From contig JANQFF010000103.1 in NCBI GenBank assembly GCA_028277965.1, forward strand, positions 35,042 through 99,041: a stretch of DNA of 64,000 nt, written 5' to 3'. The notes under the pieces were generated by a model. It did no database searches and was not told the origin of the DNA. It saw only the letters and a list, made by a program, of their open reading frames with translations. Positions 24,646-32,685 of the stretch are shown in pieces (the stretch's first letter is position 1; each line of letters begins with the position of its first letter). Source of the stretch: Pseudomonadales bacterium (GTDB taxonomy: Bacteria > Pseudomonadota > Gammaproteobacteria > Pseudomonadales > Azotimanducaceae). Position numbers and translations under genes: made by a program.

Positions 24646-26360
24646 TTCTCCTCATTGCTAAATACACGTGTGTCCTGCTCGTAGTTCTTGGATTTGCGGA
24701 GTTGCGTAGTGTATCAGCGGCGGTCAAACACCTCGTACTCGCGCTAGGGCTCTTTTCGCTTCCGCTGCTCTATCTCTCTGGCGAACTGATTCCCGCTCCG
24801 GATTACCTGACGTTGCCTGAACCGATTGTCGAATGGGCCCACTCAACATCCCGTGGCGGGGAAATGATAGTCATGCGTGAAATGGCAACGAGACCGGCTG
24901 GTTCACCAACGTCACCGATTGTCTTCTACCTGATGGTCACCGGGCTTTTTGTTGCCCGGTGGCTTTGGCTCGTTGTCTGTACAGCCATTCGCATACGAAG
25001 GGGCAAACGACTTGATCTGAACGTCGAAGGCATTCGGGGAGTGTGCCTGCCTGGGATAAAGAGCCCCTTTGCGTGGGGGATCCTGCGCGGAATCATTGCG
25101 GTCCCGGAAAGTTTTATGGATTGGCCGCACTACAGGAGGTCGATTGTGCTGTCTCATGAATCTGCGCATCTGCGGCGCCGGGATGCGCTCCTGTCCATCG
25201 TGTCCGCGTTTTACGCGTGTCTGTTGTGGTGGCACCCGCTTGTGTGGATCGTGCGGCGACGAATGACGGCTGAAGCCGAGAAAGCGTGTGATGACCTGGT
25301 GCTGGCGGATGGTTTTAACGCGGTGGAGTACGCGGAAGTACTCCTTTCGATTAAAAGGGGTCACCAGCCTGGTTTGGTGGTGTCGATGGCGGGACACTCG
25401 AACCTGACGAGAAGAATTCACGCGCTGCTCGATAAACACCTGAGGAGGAGACCAATGAGTTTTCGACGTTTCTCTACAACTGCGGTTTTGTTTCTGACGA
25501 TGATTGCGCCGTTGGCTGGGATTGGTCAGGGAGGCTCGGTGCAACCGGTTTCTGCTGAAATCCTGCCCGTTCTTGAATCAGTACAGGCACTGATTAAGGA
25601 AACACGTTATGAAGAAGCCAAAGCAGACCTTTATGAATTGATGAACACAGCTGAGCTAAGCGGCAACGAAACGGGCCAGGTCTACAACCTGATCGGGTAT
25701 ATCCACTTTCTGGAGGACAACTACCCGGAAGCGATTGAGGCCTATGAAAACGCTCTTCGTTCGTATGGCATACCTGAAGGTCTCAGACACATGACTCTGT
25801 ACACGCTCGCGCAGTTGAATTTCGTTGAGGGGCACTATGAAGCAGCACTGTCATGGGTAGAACAGTGGCATGAGCGTGCGGCGACGCCAGGGCCGGTGCC
25901 TTTTGTTTTTATGGCGCAGACACTGTACCAGCTGAAGCGTTATCCGGAATCGTTGGAGAAGTTGAACCAGGGGCTTGCAGAAGCGGAACTGCGAGGAAGT
26001 GAGGTCAGTCCCAGATGGCTCGAACTCAGAGCATACCTTAAGCACGTGATTGAAACTGGAGAGGCTGGCCGAATCCCCGAGAACGGGGATTCGGATGTCA
26101 TGCTGGTTGTCAGGGTGCGCCCTGTCTATCCAGAGGAAGCAAAACGCCGTGGTACGGAAGGTTATGTTGACGTGCAGTTTACGGTGAGTCCGGATGGTCT
26201 GGTACTTGATCCATCTGTAGTTGCGGCGCAACCGGAGAATGTTTTCGACGAGGCAGCGCTTGAATCAATTGTCAGGTATAGGTTCAAACCCCGTGTGCTA
26301 GATGGTTCTCCGGTTGCTGCGGCCGGTGTGCGCCACCGGGTCGAGTTTACACTCGACTAA
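24642..26360 (+). CDS. BlaR1-like M56 peptidase fused to TPR-like and TonB C-terminal segments
   Basis: 572 residues. The N-terminal 290 residues hold four or five membrane helices and the M56 zinc motif SHESAHLRRRDALL (H172, E173, H176), with EAEKACDDLVL supplying the third ligand area. Residues about 310-465 are helical repeats with TPR-like spacing (AEQYEEAKADLYEL-type pairs, VYNLIGYIHFLEDNYPEAIE). The final 95 residues (VRVRPVYPEEAKRRGTEGYV, then a YRFKPRVLDG turn) match the TonB C-terminal domain. In BlaR1 this position is a penicillin-binding sensor; here it is replaced, so the signal is probably a different periplasmic event. Starts within the blaI-like stop. Confidence 0.85.
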   Translation: MILLIAKYTCVLLVVLGFAELRSVSAAVKHLVLALGLFSLPLLYLSGELIPAPDYLTLPEPIVEWAHSTSRGGEMIVMREMATRPAGSPTSPIVFYLMVTGLFVARWLWLVVCTAIRIRRGKRLDLNVEGIRGVCLPGIKSPFAWGILRGIIAVPESFMDWPHYRRSIVLSHESAHLRRRDALLSIVSAFYACLLWWHPLVWIVRRRMTAEAEKACDDLVLADGFNAVEYAEVLLSIKRGHQPGLVVSMAGHSNLTRRIHALLDKHLRRRPMSFRRFSTTAVLFLTMIAPLAGIGQGGSVQPVSAEILPVLESVQALIKETRYEEAKADLYELMNTAELSGNETGQVYNLIGYIHFLEDNYPEAIEAYENALRSYGIPEGLRHMTLYTLAQLNFVEGHYEAALSWVEQWHERAATPGPVPFVFMAQTLYQLKRYPESLEKLNQGLAEAELRGSEVSPRWLELRAYLKHVIETGEAGRIPENGDSDVMLVVRVRPVYPEEAKRRGTEGYVDVQFTVSPDGLVLDPSVVAAQPENVFDEAALESIVRYRFKPRVLDGSPVAAAGVRHRVEFTLD

Positions 26361-26821
26361 CGCTGCAGCAGTTCGGCTCCGGATGTAATGAACGCCTTCC
26401 ATGTGTCGTCCATCTGTGGCTCCCATCGATCCAGAAGCTGAGTCCGGGCGGCTGCTTCTTCCAGACCCACAACGTGGTGCAGATACAGATAGAGAAACGC
26501 TGATACCCGGGCGTTTACAGCACAGTGCACAAAAACTCTCCGGGGTTTGAGCGTTTCCATCAGCCCCACAAACGTCTGCAACTCGTCCATGGTCGGGGAT
26601 TCGAATTTAACGGGTATCTGGAAGTAGGCCATGTCGAGCGCGGTGACCAGACTGCTTTCGTCGGGTAGCGCATTGTCAGAAGAGGGCAGCGCCAGGTTAA
26701 CGACAGCTTCGTATCCGGCGTCGGCGATCAGCTGGAATTCGTCCCTGGATGGCTGACCACTACACCCTATCTGATCGGTGATCTGTTCGAAGTGATAGAT
26801 CTGTTCAATGGGAGGGGTCAT
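26357..26821 (-). CDS. Protein-tyrosine-phosphatase-like protein with CX4R loop
   Basis: 154 residues with the fold outline of small dual-specificity phosphatases: SGQPSRDEFQLIADAGYEAV at the start and FVHCAVNARVSAFLYLYLHH as the P-loop. The catalytic Cys would be C100 and the Arg R105, which leaves only four residues between them; active phosphatases use HCX5R. A general-acid Asp is also not obvious. It may be a pseudophosphatase or belong to a group of atypical enzymes. It converges with the M56 peptidase gene, and the two stops share bases. Confidence 0.72.
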   Translation of the reverse strand: MTPPIEQIYHFEQITDQIGCSGQPSRDEFQLIADAGYEAVVNLALPSSDNALPDESSLVTALDMAYFQIPVKFESPTMDELQTFVGLMETLKPRRVFVHCAVNARVSAFLYLYLHHVVGLEEAAARTQLLDRWEPQMDDTWKAFITSGAELLQR

Positions 26822-26904
26822 CGGTTAACTTCCATGCATAGAGCGCGGAGATAGTATCGGAGATTCGAGTGCTGTTCCCTGAACAACCTGAAATGCGCTG
26901 ATGA

Positions 26905-27642
26905 ATGGAATTCAGTCGCGGCAGTCACGTGAGTGACAATCCCATAGAAGGGTATCGGGCAGAAGCCCGTCGCCGGGGGCATTTCAGTGCCATGCGCGGG
27001 CGTATGGCACATCACGCGCATCGGTGGCTGGGTCTGTATGTGGCCAGCGTCTGGGCGGGACCGTTCGATCTAAATCGTAAGGACGATCCGCCGCCCATTC
27101 CCGACGATTGCCAGCTGCGTCGCCTGGTTCCGGAAGATATTGAACCCCTGAGCCGTGACGAAAAGCTTGCGATCGACCCGCTTGCTTACGAGTTTGCGTT
27201 TGCTCACGATCACATGCCGCTGGGACTGTTCATCGGCCCTCAGCTCGTTCACTACACGATCTTCGGTCACACGGTAGCACCGGGTCCACACGGGATGGTC
27301 ATCCGGCTGAGACCGGGGCTCATGTACATCTGGCGGACTTACACTCATCCGGACTTTCGGGGGCGCAGGCTCATCCAGGTTCGCACTCACTTTACCCGTC
27401 AGAACTGGCACAGTTTCGATTGGGGACGTGAATTTAACGAGTTTGCTTCTTACATCGATCTCTCCAATGCTTCGTCGATGATCGCAACGGGTCGACTCAG
27501 CGATGAACTGGTTGGATATGCCGGTTTCTGGCATATCGGGGAGCAGGCATTACACTTCCGGTCCCCGGGGAGTCGTAAACTCGGGTTCAGTTTTGATACG
27601 CCACGTACGGACGAGGAAAGGACAGTCCGGTTGATGGGCTAG
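26905..27642 (+). CDS. Putative GNAT-like acetyltransferase
   Basis: 245 residues. GHTVAPGPHGMVIRLRPG, a TYTHPDFRGRRLIQVR segment and a C-terminal half with DLSNASSMIATGRLSD suggest the GNAT fold, with the HPDFRGRRL turn in the place where the acyl-CoA pyrophosphate binds. The match is modest. A GTG at 26929 is an alternative start. Divergent from the phosphatase-like gene across 83 bases. Substrate unknown. Confidence 0.5.
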   Translation: MEFSRGSHVSDNPIEGYRAEARRRGHFSAMRGRMAHHAHRWLGLYVASVWAGPFDLNRKDDPPPIPDDCQLRRLVPEDIEPLSRDEKLAIDPLAYEFAFAHDHMPLGLFIGPQLVHYTIFGHTVAPGPHGMVIRLRPGLMYIWRTYTHPDFRGRRLIQVRTHFTRQNWHSFDWGREFNEFASYIDLSNASSMIATGRLSDELVGYAGFWHIGEQALHFRSPGSRKLGFSFDTPRTDEERTVRLMG

Positions 27643-27663
27643 ATCCCCAAAAGGCAGCGGGAA

Positions 27664-28272
27664 ATGAATGAGAGTGAAGTCAGCATCGCCTTCAAGGCGC
27701 ACATGGGTTGGGTCAACGCGGTTGTTGTCTTGAGCGGTACACCGGAGCCGGAGCCACTCAGGGTCCAGCGGATCACCATTGCGGACAAGGCGGACCGTGA
27801 GGTGAGCGAGCCCTATCACGTGGCCGGTGGCTGGCAGGGTCTGGAACAGGTTCCGAAACCAGATAACCCAGCGGAGATTATTGAGCGGGGTCGTGCCAAA
27901 CAGGTTGCACGAGCGGCAGAAGAATTTACCGATTTCCAGAGGTTGCTCAGCGATGACGGGCTGATCTGGAAGCGCGCAGTGGTGCTGACGACACGTGGCA
28001 TTGTTCACTCGTTGGAAGATGCACTTGCACACCACTCCCACATTCATGTAGCGGAAGGCGAAGCAATACGGGATGCAACGCGTTCAGCACTTGCCCATGT
28101 CAAAGTCCATACTGCTGACCAGGACGAGAAGAGCACTCTCGATACAGCAGGAGAGCGGCTGGGCAAAAGCAGTAGTGAATGTGATGAATGGATGAAGGCA
28201 ATGAAACCGGGGAAGTGTAAATGGGCGAAAGAAGAGCGGCTGATCGCATGGGCAGCCTGGTTACATAGCTGA
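27664..28272 (+). CDS. Hypothetical protein
   Basis: 202 residues I do not recognise. No signal peptide or membrane segment. It is mixed alpha/beta at the N-terminus (HMGWVNAVVVLSG, VQRITIADKADREVSEPYHV) and strongly charged and helical later, ending in KPGKCKWAKEERLIAWAAWL. Histidines cluster in LEDALAHHSHIHVAEGEA. An AGCGGGAA ribosome site precedes the ATG. Codon use appears like that of its neighbours, which supports a real gene. It lies between a GNAT-like and a PhzF-like gene in the same direction. Confidence 0.6.
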   Translation: MNESEVSIAFKAHMGWVNAVVVLSGTPEPEPLRVQRITIADKADREVSEPYHVAGGWQGLEQVPKPDNPAEIIERGRAKQVARAAEEFTDFQRLLSDDGLIWKRAVVLTTRGIVHSLEDALAHHSHIHVAEGEAIRDATRSALAHVKVHTADQDEKSTLDTAGERLGKSSSECDEWMKAMKPGKCKWAKEERLIAWAAWLHS

Positions 28273-28301
28273 GAGATGCATAGCTTAGAGATGCAAGTGA
28301 A

Positions 28302-29153
28302 ATGAGTCTCTACCCAATCAGTGTGGTTGACGTTTTTGCCGAAAAACCCCTGGCCGGAAACCAGTTGGCGGTTGTCGAGGATGCGGCATCTCTCACTGAT
28401 GATGAGATGCAGCGAATTGCGCGGGAGACCAACTATTCCGAAACGACGTTTGTCCTGGAAAGGGGGACCGACCGGGCGACTGTGAGGATATTCACCCCTG
28501 CCTGGGAGTTGCCATTTGCAGGCCACCCTACGGTTGGCACCGCATGGCAGCTGACGGGTGGCGAAGGCAGTATCACGCTGGACCTCCCGGTGGGCCCGGT
28601 GGCAGTCACATTCGAAAATGGGATCGGCTGGATGACACCGCCGGAGGTGTCCTTCAGCGACGGGATTGATCCGCAAACGGCTGCTGACCTGATTGGCATC
28701 GATGCCGAAGGGTTCAGTTCCGATTGGCCTGTCGAGTGCGCTGAAGTTGGACCGCGATTTGTACTGCTGCCAGTCCGGGATCTGGATGTTCTGAAATCTG
28801 CCAGGTTGAATGGTGATCTGCACGAGCGTCTGGTAGCCGAAGGCAGGTCAGTGCAGTGCGTATTTGTATTTACTGCAGATGCCTATGCGCCTGGCGAGGC
28901 TTTCGAGACACAAGCGGATTTTGCGTCACGCATGTTCTTCAACTCCGCTGGTGTACGGGAAGACCCTGCAACCGGTAGTGCCAATACCGCGTTCGCTGCG
29001 TATCTCAGGAAACATCGTGGGAACCTGGGTGACGTGGTTGTCGACCAGGGAGTTGAGATTCACCGGCCTTCCCGTCTGTACCTCAGGGTGGGCCCTGTCA
29101 TCCAGGTGGGTGGGCGTGTTGTACCCGTCATTTCCGGGACACTGACTGTGTGA
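28302..29153 (+). CDS. PhzF-family isomerase/epimerase-like protein
   Basis: 283 residues. The N-terminus ISVVDVFAEKPLAGNQLAVV is the PhzF signature, NYSETTFVLE holds the catalytic-type Glu, ELPFAGHPTVGTAW is the conserved glycine loop, and EDPATGSANTAFAAYL occupies the matching position in the second half of the pseudo-two-fold barrel. PhzF isomerises a phenazine precursor, but most members, like this isolated one, have unknown substrates; no other phenazine gene is present. Confidence 0.9.
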   Translation: MSLYPISVVDVFAEKPLAGNQLAVVEDAASLTDDEMQRIARETNYSETTFVLERGTDRATVRIFTPAWELPFAGHPTVGTAWQLTGGEGSITLDLPVGPVAVTFENGIGWMTPPEVSFSDGIDPQTAADLIGIDAEGFSSDWPVECAEVGPRFVLLPVRDLDVLKSARLNGDLHERLVAEGRSVQCVFVFTADAYAPGEAFETQADFASRMFFNSAGVREDPATGSANTAFAAYLRKHRGNLGDVVVDQGVEIHRPSRLYLRVGPVIQVGGRVVPVISGTLTV

Positions 29154-29228
29154 ACCGCGTCACATATTCGACAGTCAAATCCCTCTAGGCTCTGTTTATC
29201 AATCTGTCCGCCGATCAATCGGGGGATC

Positions 29229-29537
29229 GTGTATACAGCTCATGGATGCGGCGTGGATAAACGTAAAGAAGACATAAGCGAAAAGGTACTGCACTACCGC
29301 AGTGCGGATCGTTTCGTGCGAGTCGATGGTAAGTGGTTTTTCCAGGCCCGGGAAGGCGACCACGGTCCATACAACAGCCGTGAAGAAGCTGGGCGTGCAG
29401 CCGCCTTATTCATAGCGTCCTCGGAGATGAAAGAGGCAGAAGAAAAAAAGGGCGTCGGAAAGCAGCATGACCCCGAAGAGCCACCCAAAGCACCCAACTG
29501 GGAGTTGATGGTCGAACCGGGTTCACGTCAGTCCTGA
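29229..29537 (+). CDS. Small DUF6316-like protein
   Basis: 102 residues from a GTG preceded by GGGGGAT; another GTG 24 bases later is possible. YRSADRFVRVDGKWFFQARE, then GPYNSREEAGRAAALFI match a small family whose proteins start with a strand bearing a W-F motif followed by a helix. The C-terminus is charged and probably disordered. It converges with the pseudouridine-synthase gene and the two overlap by 10 bases. Function unknown. Confidence 0.6.
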   Translation: MYTAHGCGVDKRKEDISEKVLHYRSADRFVRVDGKWFFQAREGDHGPYNSREEAGRAAALFIASSEMKEAEEKKGVGKQHDPEEPPKAPNWELMVEPGSRQS

Positions 29538-30073
29538 AGTTGAATCTCCCGTAGTTCGCCCGGAGAGATGCCGTCCAGGGTCCACGAGCCCACCCGGTAG
29601 CGAATCAGTCTGAGCACCGGAAAGCCGATCGCAGCACACATTCTTCTTACCTGCCTGTTACGGCCTTCTTTCAACGTTATTTCTATCCAGCTGTCGGAAA
29701 TCGATTTGCGTTGCCTGATGGGTGGATTGCGCGGCCAGACTGAGGGTTCGTCCATTACCCTTGCCCTGGCGGGCAGGGTGCCACCGTCTTTGAGGTCGAT
29801 ACCATCACGCAGCGGTTGCAGTTCCCGGTCGGCTGGTGTGCCCTCGATCTGTGCCCAATAGCACTTGCTCCAGTGGTTGTCCGGATGGGTTACCTTGTGA
29901 GCGAGAGCTCCGGAATCTGTCAATACAAGCAGGCCCTCGCTGTCGCGATCAAGTCGCCCAGCCACCCGCAGGTCCGGATTGTCGATATACGTTTTGAGGG
30001 TCGTTCTACCGGCAGCGTCTGTGAACTGGGAAAGGACGTTGTGTGGTTTGTTGAAAAGGACAACAGTTGTCAC
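29528..30073 (-). CDS. 23S rRNA pseudouridine synthase, RluE/RsuA-like
   Basis: 181 residues from the GTG at 30073, which overlaps the upstream stop by four bases. LFNKPHNVLSQF and RVAGRLDRDSEGLLVLTDSG hold the catalytic aspartate (first D of RLDRDSEG); ITLKEGRNRQVRRMCAAIGF is the conserved C-terminal motif II/III. There is no N-terminal S4 domain, as in RluE, which modifies U2457 of 23S rRNA in E. coli. A longer upstream start would run into the N-acetyltransferase gene. Cotranscribed with that gene. Confidence 0.88.
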   Translation of the reverse strand: MTTVVLFNKPHNVLSQFTDAAGRTTLKTYIDNPDLRVAGRLDRDSEGLLVLTDSGALAHKVTHPDNHWSKCYWAQIEGTPADRELQPLRDGIDLKDGGTLPARARVMDEPSVWPRNPPIRQRKSISDSWIEITLKEGRNRQVRRMCAAIGFPVLRLIRYRVGSWTLDGISPGELREIQLQD

Positions 30074-30867
30074 GAGAAGTGGCGTTCGTGTGCCTCGCAG
30101 ACACTCTCCCATAGCTGGGTGAGATCCTCTTCCAGCCCGAATACTCCCCGGTAGTGGTCGTGCATCTCGTCAATTGACAGGATTTCACGCCGCTCGACCC
30201 CTTCCGGTGTGATGTGTCCGTAGACCTTGCCAAACTGAACGTGCACTTCTCCGGGTCCGAATTTCTGGGTGATGAGCAGCATCCTGAACGGTGACTCCGG
30301 ATTTGTCTGCAGCCATTGGCATTTCGTCGCAAGCTCGGATTCGCTGGCCGGTTCATGGCGGAAATCGAAAGATCTGACGTTGCTGTGTTTGTGGTTGTGG
30401 AATCGCCAGAAGCCATCGCTGAGTTTCTCCAGGCCGTATTCGAGACCACCCTGTTTGTAGGTTCCTTCCCTGATGGGCATCGGGAAGCGGGCCCCGTCAC
30501 CAAGCCCTACATCCGCGAGATAGGGTTCGTCCAGCATAACCTCGATCACAAGATGGTTGCCGCGTTGCTGGTCGCCCTGAACTTCTCGCATGACCGCCCC
30601 GGACATGCGTGTCACCTCGAAACCGATTTCCCCCAGCGCCCACGAGAGAAGCCCGTTCATTTCGTAACACCATCCGCCCCGACGGCGAGTGACGAGTTTG
30701 TCGAAAATACGTTCCGGGTCGAAATCCAGCGGCACCCCCATCTGGACGTCGATGTTTTCGTAGGGGATGTTCAGAAGGTGCTGGTGGTGGAGTGCGTTGA
30801 GTGTATCAAGGCTGGGTTCCACGGGCCCTGTGTACTTGATGCGTTGCAGATAAGCGGACAGATCCAT
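30070..30867 (-). CDS. nat: Arylamine N-acetyltransferase
   Basis: 265 residues from the ATG giving MDLSAYLQRI; two or three earlier in-frame codons lack the family start. The Cys-His-Asp triad is visible: C67 in RRGGWCYEMNG, H105 in GNHLVIEV, D119 in LADVGLG. NATs transfer acetyl from acetyl-CoA to arylamines and hydrazines in the cytoplasm; bacterial members also use other acyl-CoAs. The stop overlaps the pseudouridine synthase start (GTGA), giving a two-gene operon. A REP-like half element lies just upstream. Confidence 0.93.
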   Translation of the reverse strand: MDLSAYLQRIKYTGPVEPSLDTLNALHHQHLLNIPYENIDVQMGVPLDFDPERIFDKLVTRRRGGWCYEMNGLLSWALGEIGFEVTRMSGAVMREVQGDQQRGNHLVIEVMLDEPYLADVGLGDGARFPMPIREGTYKQGGLEYGLEKLSDGFWRFHNHKHSNVRSFDFRHEPASESELATKCQWLQTNPESPFRMLLITQKFGPGEVHVQFGKVYGHITPEGVERREILSIDEMHDHYRGVFGLEEDLTQLWESVCEAHERHFS

Positions 30868-30879
30868 CCCGGGAGTATA

Positions 30880-30907
30880 TCGAAATAGCGGCTGACGCCG
30901 CTCCCAC
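30880..30907. repeat. Degenerate REP-like hairpin
   Basis: AGCGGCTGACGCCGCT followed by CCCACAT resembles the window's REP-like element with substitutions in the loop. It sits between the response regulator stop and the nat start on the minus strand. Confidence 0.6.
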
Positions 30908-30918
30908 ATGGAGATTGT

Positions 30919-31656
30919 CTACATCTGTTTGAACAGGTGCCCGTACGTTGCACTTGATCGCAGTGTCTCGTCGCGCTCCCGCAGCGTCAGGGTGTAGCGC
31001 CCGCGTAAATCGCGGCGGGCTGATTCAATCTGATCCACACGTACGATCATGCCGCGGTGGATTCGCCAGAACTGGGCCGGATCGAGCTCGTCTTCGAGAT
31101 CCTTGATGCTCTTGCGGACGAGGTATTCGTTTGTCGGGGTGAAGACCGAGGTGTATTTCTGATCCGCCTTGAAATAGACAACCTCGTCTGTCGACACGAG
31201 ATGTGTCGTGTCATCGAGACCGGTGCGAATCCAGCGAAGGTAGTTTTGTTCCTGGGGAACCAGCCCTTTCAGGAGCTTCACGAGTTCTTCGCGATTCTGG
31301 CGGTCCATGGTCTTCAGGCGGCTGATGCAGGTCTGAAGGCGTGAGTCGCTGACGGGTTTCAGAAGATAATCGACGGCCGAGCGTTCAAATGCCTCGACAG
31401 CAAACTGGTCGAACGCTGTAACAAAGACGACTTTGGTGTCCTGGGGTAGCGCTTCGGCAATCTGCAGGCCGCTCAGTCCCGGCATGTGGATGTCGAGGAA
31501 CGCAACATCGGGTTGCTCTTCCTTGACGAGGGCCAGTGCCTGACGGCCATTGTTTGCTGTGCCCAGAACCTCGAGCTCGGGCCAGAGCCGTGCAAGCTTG
31601 TCCGCAAGATAGTCGACCAGGTTCTGCTCGTCGTCGACGATGATGGCCGTGTTCAT
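30919..31656 (-). CDS. LytTR-family response regulator
   Basis: 245 residues. The receiver domain (1-120) has IIVDDEQNLVDYLADKL, the phosphorylation site D55 in AFLDIHMPG, and K102 in LLKPVSD. The LytTR DNA-binding domain (about 135-240) shows EVVYFKADQKYTSVFT and FWRIHRGMIVRVDQIESAR. This type binds short direct repeats upstream of targets. Its ATG overlaps the histidine-kinase stop (ATGA), which pairs the two. It ends an operon with a carotenoid-oxygenase homologue and DUF2141. Confidence 0.92.
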   Translation of the reverse strand: MNTAIIVDDEQNLVDYLADKLARLWPELEVLGTANNGRQALALVKEEQPDVAFLDIHMPGLSGLQIAEALPQDTKVVFVTAFDQFAVEAFERSAVDYLLKPVSDSRLQTCISRLKTMDRQNREELVKLLKGLVPQEQNYLRWIRTGLDDTTHLVSTDEVVYFKADQKYTSVFTPTNEYLVRKSIKDLEDELDPAQFWRIHRGMIVRVDQIESARRDLRGRYTLTLRERDETLRSSATYGHLFKQM

Positions 31657-32684
31657 GTGCCGGCTACGGGTACCTTGATGCAGGCGATCATGCCGCGCGG
31701 CGAGTTTTCGCTCAAAACGAGTTGAGCGGTATCGCCGTACAAGGTTGCCAGACGCTTTCGAACATTCATCAGCCCAGTCCCGGAACCCGCGGTTGGGGTG
31801 CTCGTGTCCGGACCACCACCGGTATCTGCAATTTCTATCTCCACATAGGGACCGTTGGCCCGGGTAGTGATATGAATCGTACCGCCGTCTTCCATGGGAT
31901 CGATGCCGTGTTTGATGGCATTTTCGACCAGCGGCTGAACGAGCAGGGGCTGCAGCGGTACATCGTTCAGGGAGGAATCGATGTCGATTGTGTACTCTAG
32001 CCGACCCTGCATGCGGATCTTCTGAATCTCGAGGTAAGCCCTGGCAATGTCCAGTTCCTGCTGGATGGTCGTCACAGCCTCGCGAGTCCGTTTAAGCGAG
32101 GAGCGCAATAGCGTTGTGAGGTTATGCAGCGTTTCTTCTGCAGCCTCAGGGTCAGTCCTGATCAGGCCGGCAACATTGGACAACGTGTTGAACAGGAAGT
32201 GAGGTTCGATCTGGGCCTGGAGAAGTTTGATTTCGGTCTCCATCACGAGGCGTTCCTGCCGCTCGGTCTCGAGGTTGGCGCGGGCAAGGTCAGCTGCAGT
32301 CTGTTCCAGTCTCGCGCGAGTGGAGAAAAGAACAAATCCAACGATCCCGAAGAACGCGGCCAGGACCAGCCCGGAAAAGTCGTTCTGAAAGAAGTACCAG
32401 GGGCTGCCCGTGATGAGCACACCACCGATGGTGAGACCAAAACAGAGGCCCAGGGCTGTAATGGGAATGGCTGCGACATAGGGGTTCAGAAACTGCTGCA
32501 TCAGTCCGCCGAGCAAAAGGAACGCGAGATTGATCGACCAGCCGATGGAAAACGACACGGCCAGGTTCACCCATAGCGATGCACTATCGGACACCAGCCA
32601 GATCACGAGCGCTATCCCAAGACAAAATACGCCCGTGTACGTAAACGTACGGAGCGGGTTGTCCATGTATCGCGCTTCAGCCAT
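31653..32684 (-). CDS. LytS/YpdA-type sensor histidine kinase
   Basis: 343 residues. Four membrane helices (about 15-31, 38-58, 70-92, 103-121) with short loops, no large periplasmic sensor, then a coiled helix into the His_kinase domain: LLQAQIEPHFLFNTLSNVAG, with H162 as the phosphoacceptor. The ATPase domain has LVQPLVENAIKHGI (N box) and IADTGGGPD (G1). The start at 32684 is one base after the carotenoid-oxygenase stop. With so little periplasmic sequence, ligand sensing is probably within the membrane, which would suit a hydrophobic apocarotenoid (inference). Confidence 0.9.
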   Translation of the reverse strand: MAEARYMDNPLRTFTYTGVFCLGIALVIWLVSDSASLWVNLAVSFSIGWSINLAFLLLGGLMQQFLNPYVAAIPITALGLCFGLTIGGVLITGSPWYFFQNDFSGLVLAAFFGIVGFVLFSTRARLEQTAADLARANLETERQERLVMETEIKLLQAQIEPHFLFNTLSNVAGLIRTDPEAAEETLHNLTTLLRSSLKRTREAVTTIQQELDIARAYLEIQKIRMQGRLEYTIDIDSSLNDVPLQPLLVQPLVENAIKHGIDPMEDGGTIHITTRANGPYVEIEIADTGGGPDTSTPTAGSGTGLMNVRKRLATLYGDTAQLVLSENSPRGMIACIKVPVAGT

Positions 32685-32685
32685 A

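Noticed and set aside
24642-26360. Classical beta-lactam sensor BlaR1
   Set aside because: The C-terminal half has TPR-like and TonB segments and no penicillin-binding SxxK/KTG pattern, and no beta-lactamase gene is adjacent.
28302-29153. Phenazine biosynthesis cluster
   Set aside because: Only a lone PhzF-like gene is present; no phzB, D, E or G relatives are visible.
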